A stretch of 64,000 nt of DNA from contig JASGHE010000002.1 in assembly GCA_047602475.1 (NCBI GenBank), positions 1,736,001 through 1,800,000 of the forward strand, read 5' to 3'. The translations under genes were made by a program, and so were the position numbers. The notes under the pieces were generated by a model. That model saw only the letters and a program-made list of their open reading frames with translations, ran no database searches and was not told where the DNA came from. This DNA is from JAEUIE01 sp047602475. GTDB lineage: Bacteria; Planctomycetota; Planctomycetia; Gemmatales; HRBIN36. Shown here piece by piece: positions 58,027 through 64,000 of this stretch (the first letter of the stretch is position 1; every line of letters starts with the position of its first letter).

Positions 58027-60594
58027 ATGATCCGTACCAGATTGTTGTTCTCTGCCCTGGCCGCTGGTTACCTTGGCTGCGTGTTGCTGCCAGGCGTTGC
58101 TGAAGCAGGCATCGGCCATGCAGCTCGTTTCAACAAACAAGCTACTAAGACCGATTCCACCAAGACCACGCCAACGGAGCCGCTCCGAACTGCGAGCGAT
58201 CGCAAGATCACCATCCGCAACATCCGCCTCGATTTGAAAGTCGATGTCGAGAAGAAGACGGTGGTCAGTCAGGCGGCGATTCAGTTCCAGACCAAGCGCC
58301 CGACGCAAACGCTGAACCTTGATGCGGTGGGCTTCGAAGTTAAGAAGGTCATGCTTGCCAAAGAAGGGCAGACGCCGACTGAAGCCAAGTTCACCCACGA
58401 TGGCAAGAAGCTGAACGTCGAACTCGGCAAGGGCTGGACAGCCGGGCAGACCGGGACCGTCAATGTCGAGTACCTCGTCTCCAAGCCCAAGAATGGGCTG
58501 CACTTCTTCGGGCCGACCAAGGCTAACTCCCAGATACCGCTGCAAGTATGGAGCCAGGGCGAGACTGTGACCAACCGGTTCTGGATTCCCTGTATCGATG
58601 AGCCCGATCAACGCCAGACGACGCAGGTGGTGGTGACGGTGCCGGCCGGATTTGAAGCCATCTCCAACGGCAAGCTGATGTCCCGCAAGGAAAACGCAGA
58701 CAACACTGTCACCTTCGATTGGTTCCAGGACAAGCCGCACCCCTCGTACCTCATTACTCTGGTCGTGGGCCAGTTCGATGTCGTGACCGAAGACTGGAAC
58801 GGCATCCCGGTCATGTACTACATGCCCAAGGGCCGCAAAGCGGAGGCTCTTCCCACCTACGGCAAAACGCCGCAGATGATGACCTACTTCAGCAACAAGT
58901 TCGGCATTCCCTATCCGTGGGACAAGTATGCCCAGATCAGCGCTTACCAGTTTGGCGGCGGCATGGAAAACACCAGCGCCACCACCATGGGCGATGGCAT
59001 CCTCCGGGATCAGCGACAGCTTCTCGATGGTAACTCGGAATCGATCGTCTCCCACGAACTGGCTCACCAGTGGTGGGGCGACCTGGTGACCTGCAAGGAT
59101 TGGTCGCACACCTGGCTCAATGAAGGCTTTGCCTCCTATGCCGAGGCGCTCTGGGATGAACACACCGGTGGAAAGGATGCCTATGACCTCGAAATGTTCC
59201 AGAAGTCCCTGCAAGCGATGCCTGCCGGCCGAGCCAGGCCGATTATGGATCGCCGCTACCCGAACCCTGATTCGATGTTCGATGGCAGGGCCTATCCCAA
59301 GGGGGCCTGGGTGCTACACATGTTGCGGAGCCGGCTCGGTGATGAAGCGTTCTTCAAAGGGCTGAAGCAGTACGGCAGCGACTTCAGGTTGAAGAGTGCC
59401 GAAACGGGTGATTTCCGTCGTTCATTAGAGCGAACGACCGATCGAGACCTGGAACGATTCTTCTACGATTGGGTCGAAAGGCCCGGCCACCCCGATCTTG
59501 AAGTCACCTCCACCTACAACGCTGAAACCAAAAAGGTCGATATCGTCGCCAAGCAAACCCAGGCCGGCGAAGCGTTCCACTTTCCGTTGAAGGTCGCTGT
59601 CTACGTATCCGGTGCCAATGAGCCGGTCATCGTGGACGAGGACATGAAGGACAAGGAACTGAAGGTGAGCATCCCCGTGACGGGAGCGGTGCAACGTGTG
59701 GAAGTCGATCCCGATTTCGCCGTGCTGACCAATCTCAAAGAGACCAAGTCTGCTGAGTTGTGGCGAGAGGATTTGCTCAAAGGCTCCACGGTGCCGGTGC
59801 GGCTGCGGGCTTTTCAGCACTTCCAGAACAGTAAGGAAGCAGCGGACAAGGAGCTGATCGTCAATGCTTTCCAGAAGGAGAAGTTCTACGCCATCAAGAC
59901 CAGGCTGGCGAATGTTATCGGCAATGCCCAGGTGCCTGCCGGGAAAGAGCTACTGTTCCAGGGGCTGAGCGATGCCGATGCCCGCATCCGGCTAAGCTGC
60001 TTGAACAACCTGATCAAGTACAAGGGCGATGAGAAAGTCATCGATGCTGTCCGCAACATCATCAAAAACGGCGACGCCAGCCTGGCCGTAGAAGGTGCAG
60101 CCCTGAGAGCCTATACCAAGCTGGGGCAGAAGGACGCCATCACCCTGATGCTTCCGCTGCTTGAGAAGAAAGATCAGCATCAGACCATAGCCAACGCCGT
60201 TCTCACGGGTTTAATCGATCTGGAAGATCCCGCTGCTCTGGATGCCTTCATTGCCTGGACCGACGCTACTCGTCCTCGACTGGTGCGAGGGACAGCCAAC
60301 CGCGCCCTGGTGCAACTGGTCAAGAGCAAGAAGCTGAACGACGAGCAGAAGCAAAAGGCGCTGAAGTATTTTCAGACCACGCTCGAAGGCGATGATCAAT
60401 TCCTCCATTTCGCGATGCTGACAGCGTTGCCCGAGTTTGGCCCGATGGCCGAGCAGGCTGTGCCCACCGTGGAGAAGTTGATCAAGACCCTGCCTGAGGG
60501 GAACCTGCTCGATACGGCCAAGTCAACGCTGGGGAAGATCCAGAAAGCCAAGGCTGCGCCTTCGGAGGAGAAGGAGAAGCCGACGAAGCCGTAA
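58027..60594 (+). CDS. M1 family aminopeptidase with HEAT-like C terminus
   Basis: An 855-residue exported zinc aminopeptidase. It has a signal peptide (residues 1-27), the N-terminal beta domain, the exopeptidase loop GGMEN (about 312-316), and the zinc motif HELAHQWWGD (His343, Glu344, His347) with Glu366 in LNEGF as third ligand. The C-terminal about 250 residues are helical repeats of HEAT type (EEKVIDAVRNIIKNGDAS-like). It removes N-terminal residues from peptides. The start follows a hydrophobic leader; nothing unusual in length. Family D repeat downstream. Confidence 0.92.
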   Translation: MIRTRLLFSALAAGYLGCVLLPGVAEAGIGHAARFNKQATKTDSTKTTPTEPLRTASDRKITIRNIRLDLKVDVEKKTVVSQAAIQFQTKRPTQTLNLDAVGFEVKKVMLAKEGQTPTEAKFTHDGKKLNVELGKGWTAGQTGTVNVEYLVSKPKNGLHFFGPTKANSQIPLQVWSQGETVTNRFWIPCIDEPDQRQTTQVVVTVPAGFEAISNGKLMSRKENADNTVTFDWFQDKPHPSYLITLVVGQFDVVTEDWNGIPVMYYMPKGRKAEALPTYGKTPQMMTYFSNKFGIPYPWDKYAQISAYQFGGGMENTSATTMGDGILRDQRQLLDGNSESIVSHELAHQWWGDLVTCKDWSHTWLNEGFASYAEALWDEHTGGKDAYDLEMFQKSLQAMPAGRARPIMDRRYPNPDSMFDGRAYPKGAWVLHMLRSRLGDEAFFKGLKQYGSDFRLKSAETGDFRRSLERTTDRDLERFFYDWVERPGHPDLEVTSTYNAETKKVDIVAKQTQAGEAFHFPLKVAVYVSGANEPVIVDEDMKDKELKVSIPVTGAVQRVEVDPDFAVLTNLKETKSAELWREDLLKGSTVPVRLRAFQHFQNSKEAADKELIVNAFQKEKFYAIKTRLANVIGNAQVPAGKELLFQGLSDADARIRLSCLNNLIKYKGDEKVIDAVRNIIKNGDASLAVEGAALRAYTKLGQKDAITLMLPLLEKKDQHQTIANAVLTGLIDLEDPAALDAFIAWTDATRPRLVRGTANRALVQLVKSKKLNDEQKQKALKYFQTTLEGDDQFLHFAMLTALPEFGPMAEQAVPTVEKLIKTLPEGNLLDTAKSTLGKIQKAKAAPSEEKEKPTKP

Positions 60595-60631
60595 GGCCGG
60601 TGTCCGGATTATTCAAGAATCTACAGCGGTT

Positions 60632-60732
60632 GTGGCAGGGTTATCCGGTACTCCGGATGACCCTGCTTCGCTGTTAAGTGATTTGTTCCCAGCAACCAGG
60701 GTCATGCTTGAGTACAAGCATAACCCTGCCAC
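60632..60732. repeat. Family D double-hairpin repeat, copy 3
   Basis: GTGGCAGGGTT/AACCCTGCCAC ends. Left hairpin ATCCGG-TACT-CCGGAT, right hairpin ATGCTTG-AGTA-CAAGCAT. It lies immediately upstream of the squalene/phytoene synthase gene, ending 26 bases before its GTG. Confidence 0.88.
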
Positions 60733-60758
60733 ATCACATCTCACCGGAGCGTTTGTCT

Positions 60759-61625
60759 GTGAAATCCCTCGAAGAGATGCTGACAGGCACGAGCCGGACG
60801 TTTGCGATTACGATCCCGTATCTGCCGGAGCCGCAGCGACGGGAGATCACCCTGGCTTATCTGCTGCTGCGCATCATCGATACCTTGGAAGACGGCAGCC
60901 TGTGGCCGGTCGCTGGTCGTGCCCGTGCGCTGGGGGAAATGATCGAGTTCCTGGCTGATCCCACTTATACCGAGGCGGTGTCGCTAGCCATTGGCTGGTG
61001 CGACCCGCCGCCTTGTCACATCACCAGTTACCTCGAACTCCTCGGTTCGTTTCCCGAAGTCGTGGCTGAGATTCTCGAGTTGGAGCCCACCTCGTCAACT
61101 ATCATCTGTCAGCATGCCCGGCGTATCGCCGTCGGAATGTCCCAGTCTCTGAGTAGACCGCCCCACGATCTGACTTCTCTTCGCCAATACTGCTATTTCG
61201 TGGCAGGTATCGTCGGCGAACTCCTGACCGAGTTGTTCCTGCTTCGTCTCCATCCCACTGAGGAACAGGCAGCACGATTGCGTGAGTTGGCTGTTGCGTT
61301 TGGGGAAGGGCTGCAACTGGTCAACATCTTGAAGGATGCCGACGCTGATTCTCGCGAGGGACGGCAATACCTGCCCGCTGAGGTTGACAAAAGGGAAGTC
61401 TTCGCCCTGGCTCGTCGTGATCTGGAAGATGCTGCGGAGTATACCCGGCTATTGCAGATTATGGGGGCACCGACTGGAATTGTGCTGTTCACAGCCATTC
61501 CCACAGCCTTTGCCCTGGCGACGCTCAACCGTGTTGAGCAAGATGGCCCCGGCGCGAAGCTGTCGCGCTCCGAAGTCTTGGAGATAAGGCAAAAGGTCGA
61601 AACGCTGGTGCAGGAAACTGCATGA
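60759..61625 (+). CDS. Squalene/phytoene synthase
   Basis: A 288-residue trans-isoprenyl transferase that joins two prenyl diphosphates head-to-head. The two Asp-rich motifs are present: LLLRIIDTLEDG (first, DxxED) and NILKDADADSREGRQYLP (second). Which product (squalene, dehydrosqualene or phytoene) cannot be told. No other isoprenoid gene lies nearby. The start is GTG 60759 after CCGGAGC; an in-frame TTG 6 bases before is an alternative. The longer frame into the family D repeat is rejected. Confidence 0.88.
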   Translation: MKSLEEMLTGTSRTFAITIPYLPEPQRREITLAYLLLRIIDTLEDGSLWPVAGRARALGEMIEFLADPTYTEAVSLAIGWCDPPPCHITSYLELLGSFPEVVAEILELEPTSSTIICQHARRIAVGMSQSLSRPPHDLTSLRQYCYFVAGIVGELLTELFLLRLHPTEEQAARLRELAVAFGEGLQLVNILKDADADSREGRQYLPAEVDKREVFALARRDLEDAAEYTRLLQIMGAPTGIVLFTAIPTAFALATLNRVEQDGPGAKLSRSEVLEIRQKVETLVQETA

Positions 61626-61648
61626 GCTTCTCGAACGGGCAGACAATA

Positions 61649-61756
61649 CTAGGTCTTGCAGACAAACGCCAACCAGGCCAGGCACAGCGATGCCCAAATC
61701 ACCAGAGTCGCAGCAGACAGGCCGGGCAGGAGCGCTGCATCACGATGGGTATGCAT
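61649..61756 (-). CDS. Very small single-pass membrane protein
   Basis: A 35-residue frame (HTHRDAALLPGLSAATLVIW, one hydrophobic helix, ending VCKT). A near-ideal AAGGAG lies 7 bases before its ATG on the minus strand, which is the main evidence that it is expressed. Convergent with the synthase gene. Function unknown. Confidence 0.55.
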   Translation of the reverse strand: MHTHRDAALLPGLSAATLVIWASLCLAWLAFVCKT

Positions 61757-61927
61757 GACAAAACTCCTTCTACTTGACTATTAACTACTTCATCGGCTTT
61801 GCTACTGTATTTCGAGAACAACTTCTCAGATTTTGTGAAGAATAGTGCGGATTGCATCGAGTACGTGTAGAAATGCGGGTTATACCGGCGAGTTGTGCCA
61901 TGCCTATGTCAATCGAGGCGTCATGGT

Positions 61928-62030
61928 CTGGTTCTCTCCTTTACTCTAAGGGGGAGCTACAGGGGGTTGTTGCGGTGAAAAAGAACCCCACCCAACCTCC
62001 CCTTGGTAAGGGGAGGAGAAAGAAATCGAC
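61928..62030. repeat. Family K repeats
   Basis: TTTACTCTAAGGGGGAGCTA and CCCCACCCAACCTCCCCTTG...GGGGAGG sequences; similar to 17099, 17627 and 57008. No gene is seen in 61757-62039. Confidence 0.6.
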
Positions 62031-62039
62031 TTGCTGCTT

Positions 62040-62327
62040 CTAATAAGCCAGCGACCGTCCCTGTGCCTGGCACTGCGGGCAGTAATCAAGGCCTTCGTTA
62101 CGACACTTCACCAGGGTATCGGTCATCAGCTTCCGGTTGCCTTTGAAGCAGGCGACTGAGCGGGCGAAGTGAGAGATCAGATAGTTGCCGAGCCGGAAGG
62201 CATGTTCCAGAGCATCGGCCTGGCGAGACTTCAAATAGACCCAATGCTGCGTGCATGGCTTCAGCAGCCCGGCCTTGATCGCGATCTGCATGGCGGCCCG
62301 TTTCGTGGGACGAAGTTTCAGTTTCAT
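62040..62327 (-). CDS. Small hypothetical protein
   Basis: A 95-residue basic protein: KLKLRPTKRAAMQIAIKAGL, a helical centre, and a C-terminal CRNEGLDYCPQCQAQGRS that could bind zinc. AGAGGGG lies 6 bases before the ATG at 62327 on the minus strand; the longer frame (to 62450) lacks a good site. Divergent from the small lipoprotein gene. Function unknown. Confidence 0.6.
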   Translation of the reverse strand: MKLKLRPTKRAAMQIAIKAGLLKPCTQHWVYLKSRQADALEHAFRLGNYLISHFARSVACFKGNRKLMTDTLVKCRNEGLDYCPQCQAQGRSLAY

Positions 62328-62503
62328 GATGTTGCCCCTCTGATGCTTCAGAATTCTCAGGGCCAGTCCACGTGGGCACACTTGTACAGTACTCAACTTC
62401 ATGAAGATCCGAGCGACAATCATTTCATCAGCGTGGCACGAGCCTTGCATTGACTAGTTAAGTGCCCGCTATTTCCTCAGCAACAACCTCGGGAGAATCA
62501 CTT

Positions 62504-62608
62504 ATGCGTTACCTCATCCTGGCTCTTTGCGTGTGCGGACTGATGGGTTGCGAAGTCAGCAAGAAGACCACGCCCCATTCCACCACTGTTGAGATCACCC
62601 CCAAGTAA
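62504..62608 (+). CDS. Very small lipoprotein
   Basis: A 34-residue frame with a short hydrophobic leader and lipobox LMGC (Cys16), giving a mature lipopeptide of 19 residues (CEVSKKTTPHSTTVEITPK). GGGAG lies about 7 bases before the ATG. Comparable to small planctomycete entericidin-like lipoproteins in layout only; function unknown. Confidence 0.65.
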   Translation: MRYLILALCVCGLMGCEVSKKTTPHSTTVEITPK

Positions 62609-62645
62609 CTGGAGCTGATCCAATCATTTCATTGAGGAGAACGCC

Positions 62646-62984
62646 ATGAAACTCATCATGACCTGTGTTGTCGCTTTGCTCTTTCTTGGGAACGCCGCTG
62701 CCCAATCTACCTTGGAAGGCAAGCTGGTGAAAATCAAAGACAACAAACTGACCATCACTGACAAGGATGGCATGCTGGAAGTGACCTACAAGATCGCTGA
62801 AGATGCGGTCGTCACCTGTGACGGCAAAGAGTGCAAAGCCAACAAGCTGGGGAAAGGTTGCAAGGTAATTTTGACACTCAAGGAAGAAGAGGGTGGCAAG
62901 AAGATCATTACCAAGATCAAGGCGATCAGCGATGTCCGGGGAGCGGCCTCAAATCTACTAGAGGAAGCGCATCTTTCGACATAG
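62646..62984 (+). CDS. Small exported hypothetical protein
   Basis: A 112-residue exported protein: signal peptide (residues 1-19, ending GNAAAQ), then a Lys-rich beta domain (LVKIKDNKLTITDKDGMLEV, VTCDGKECKANKLGKGCKVI) with two Cys in a DGKECKANKLGKGC turn. No known family. GAGGAG precedes the ATG by 6 bases. It shares a strand and probably a promoter with the lipoprotein gene 37 bases upstream. Confidence 0.7.
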   Translation: MKLIMTCVVALLFLGNAAAQSTLEGKLVKIKDNKLTITDKDGMLEVTYKIAEDAVVTCDGKECKANKLGKGCKVILTLKEEEGGKKIITKIKAISDVRGAASNLLEEAHLST

Positions 62985-63039
62985 CCCTGGCCCAGGAGAT
63001 GCATCTGCATCTATGAACTCTGAAGCGAAGGAGATCATC

Positions 63040-63165
63040 ATGAGTTACATCATCGAATCGGGTGCTACCACCATAATCAGCACCGTCCTCCTGGTTTGTT
63101 TCAGCGGCGGATCGTTTGCCGCCTTTATGATGTCGATGGATGAGCCGGTCATCAGTCGGCGATAA
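63040..63165 (+). CDS. Very small membrane protein
   Basis: A 41-residue frame: SYIIESGATTIISTVLLVCF, a hydrophobic helix, and a basic end (ISRR). AAGGAG lies 8 bases before the ATG and a terminator-like hairpin follows, so this looks like a real gene despite its size. Function unknown. Confidence 0.6.
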   Translation: MSYIIESGATTIISTVLLVCFSGGSFAAFMMSMDEPVISRR

Positions 63166-63190
63166 ACTGGGGTAGTGTAATATGGCATCC

Positions 63191-63225
63191 ATCGCGGCAA
63201 GAGTTATGGCTCTTGCCGCGATTTC
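63191..63225 (+). terminator. Terminator-like hairpin
   Basis: A perfect 13-bp stem, ATCGCGGCAAGAG with its complement, 6-nt loop, followed by a short T-rich tail (TTTCGTTG), 25 bases after the small membrane protein stop. Confidence 0.7.
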
Positions 63226-63258
63226 GTTGTACATGTGAATCGCATCGAGTAGCATCAG

Positions 63259-63597
63259 ATGATGATGATCAAGCGATTCCTGAATGTGAAGAGTATCGCC
63301 CTGGTAGCCGCACTTCTCTTCATCGTGGCCTGCTACTTTGCGGCTCGGAAGGTGATGGTTTCCGGCATTGAACTGGGGATGAGCCGTGCCGAGGTACGGA
63401 AGGTACTTGGTGAGCCAACCGAGAAAGTTGACTTTATGCATCCCGGCGCTGTGGGAGATGGATGGGAAACGGTACTCTTCAGCAGTAGCGTTTACAGACA
63501 GTCTGTAGTTGTTGCCTACGATAAGCACGACAAAGTCGATCTCATCCTGATTTTCCAGGACGTGTTCGGTCGTCATTTTCAACAGATCAAGCAATAA
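63259..63597 (+). CDS. Small exported/anchored protein with BamE/OmlA-like repeat motif
   Basis: A 112-residue protein with one N-terminal helix (SIALVAALLFIVACYFAA) and the sequence GIELGMSRAEVRKVLGEPTE, which resembles the SmpA/OmlA (BamE) domain opening, GMTxxEVxxxLGxP. The remainder has FSSSVYRQSVVVAYDKHDKV and a final strand. The match is short, so the fold assignment is tentative. Start codon ambiguity among three consecutive ATGs. Confidence 0.65.
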   Translation: MMMIKRFLNVKSIALVAALLFIVACYFAARKVMVSGIELGMSRAEVRKVLGEPTEKVDFMHPGAVGDGWETVLFSSSVYRQSVVVAYDKHDKVDLILIFQDVFGRHFQQIKQ

Positions 63598-63780
63598 CGC
63601 ATCAGGCCTGGCAGTCCCCGGCATTGCTGCGCCGGTCACTGTCAGGCCCTTTTGCGTAAGGCTTGTGGCCTTACCTGTTTGAATTTTACTCTATGTCCAA
63701 CTGTCATGGCGGCGGCAACTCGACGCCGATACGGCACAATGAATGCACCTCTTTCTGATATCTAGAAGGAGGACCAAGTC

Positions 63781-63918
63781 ATGAACGAACAGAAGCCATT
63801 CAATGAGTCACGGTTCATGGAGATCCTGGCTATGTGGTTTGTCTGGCTCGTCGTCGTGGGCGGCGGCCTGCTCGGACTGGGCATGCTGCTTCTGCACGAG
63901 TATGGCCCGCATGGCTAA
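63781..63918 (+). CDS. Very small single-pass membrane protein
   Basis: A 45-residue frame: polar N terminus (NEQKPFNESRF), one long helix (WFVWLVVVGGGLLGLGMLLL) and HEYGPHG. GAAGGAGGACC lies just upstream of the ATG, among the strongest ribosome sites in the window. It is followed within 2 bases by the tRNA-Cys gene on the other strand. Function unknown. Confidence 0.65.
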   Translation: MNEQKPFNESRFMEILAMWFVWLVVVGGGLLGLGMLLLHEYGPHG

Positions 63919-63919
63919 A

Positions 63920-63998
63920 AGTCACAGGAGGGAGTCGAACCCCTTACCATCGGCTTTGCAGACCGACCCCTCGCCATGAAGGTTAAGGTTCCTGCGAC
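63920..63998 (-). tRNA. tRNA-Cys(GCA)
   Basis: On the minus strand the 7-bp acceptor (GTCGCAG with CTGTGAC) closes at 63998 and 63921. The anticodon loop reads CTGCAAA, giving anticodon GCA. The T loop TTCGACT is normal, and the discriminator base U at 63920 fits cysteine. CCA is not encoded. It lies at the window edge, so the upstream region cannot be seen. Confidence 0.8.
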
Positions 63999-64000
63999 AG

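Noticed and set aside
57979..59214. Long antisense frame (411 codons) over the M1 aminopeptidase gene
   Set aside because: It is an exact shadow of a well-supported gene with catalytic motifs; GC-rich codon use opens the opposite frame.

Overview
The window looks like a chromosomal segment of a planctomycete, most likely of the Gemmataceae/Gemmatales type. The evidence is: (i) LEPR-XLL-type N-terminal motifs (LEALEDRLVLS and LEIEDLEGRNLMA) on two large exported proteins; (ii) a DUF1559 prepilin-like protein with an FTLIELLVVIAII leader; (iii) four exported proteins ending in a PEP-CTERM sorting tail; (iv) MJ0042-type zinc-ribbon and Cys-rich membrane proteins of the planctomycete kind; (v) gene-poor spacers packed with dispersed palindromic repeats. 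Lineage is inferred from these traits only.

Layout. 0-7 kb: OPT transporter, M20 dipeptidase, NAD-dependent epimerase, nitroreductase and a frameshifted zinc peptidase. 7-17 kb: vanadium-haloperoxidase-like enzyme, SIMPL protein, a two-repeat secreted protein, the methionine-salvage operon mtnB-mtnD-mtnC, and a PEP carboxylase (ppc) interrupted by about five single-base frameshifts. 17-30 kb: Cys-rich membrane protein, a DJ-1/PfpI frame joined to a DUF1559 prepilin-like frame, DinB protein, TIM-barrel isomerase, PEP-CTERM glucose/sorbosone-dehydrogenase-like protein, an HlyD-MacB periplasmic-domain fusion, and a Ski2-like helicase that carries a dispersed repeat inside its reading frame. 30-43 kb: an accessory zone with an Mrr-like nuclease, many small hypotheticals, three PEP-CTERM proteins, a beta-lactamase-like serine hydrolase, attC-like sites and a run of small cassette-like genes (41.2-42.6 kb). 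43-64 kb: mainly housekeeping genes (ftsK, trmL, sua5, pdxH, hisC, M1 aminopeptidase, squalene/phytoene synthase) mixed with small secreted or membrane proteins, and a tRNA-Cys at the right edge.

Genes acting together: mtnB, mtnD and mtnC carry out successive steps of methionine salvage, and mtnD/mtnC overlap by 4 bp. The PEP-CTERM proteins would need an exosortase encoded elsewhere. The HlyD-MacB fusion and the PQQ-type dehydrogenase are adjacent and co-directional.

The most unusual content is non-coding. Several dispersed repeat families (A, D, G) share one architecture: two hairpins, the left with a TACT loop and the right with an AGTA loop. Their stems differ between copies but stay base-paired, and a spacer containing a GTGCAATCG-like core recurs in A, G and the single-hairpin family C. 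A 97-bp attC-like element occurs three times, and related GTTCGGC-type junctions precede a series of small genes. The other main caution is quality. At least twelve probable single-base frameshifts in otherwise well-conserved genes suggest sequence errors or very recent decay, so broken genes should not be taken as true pseudogenes without checking raw reads.
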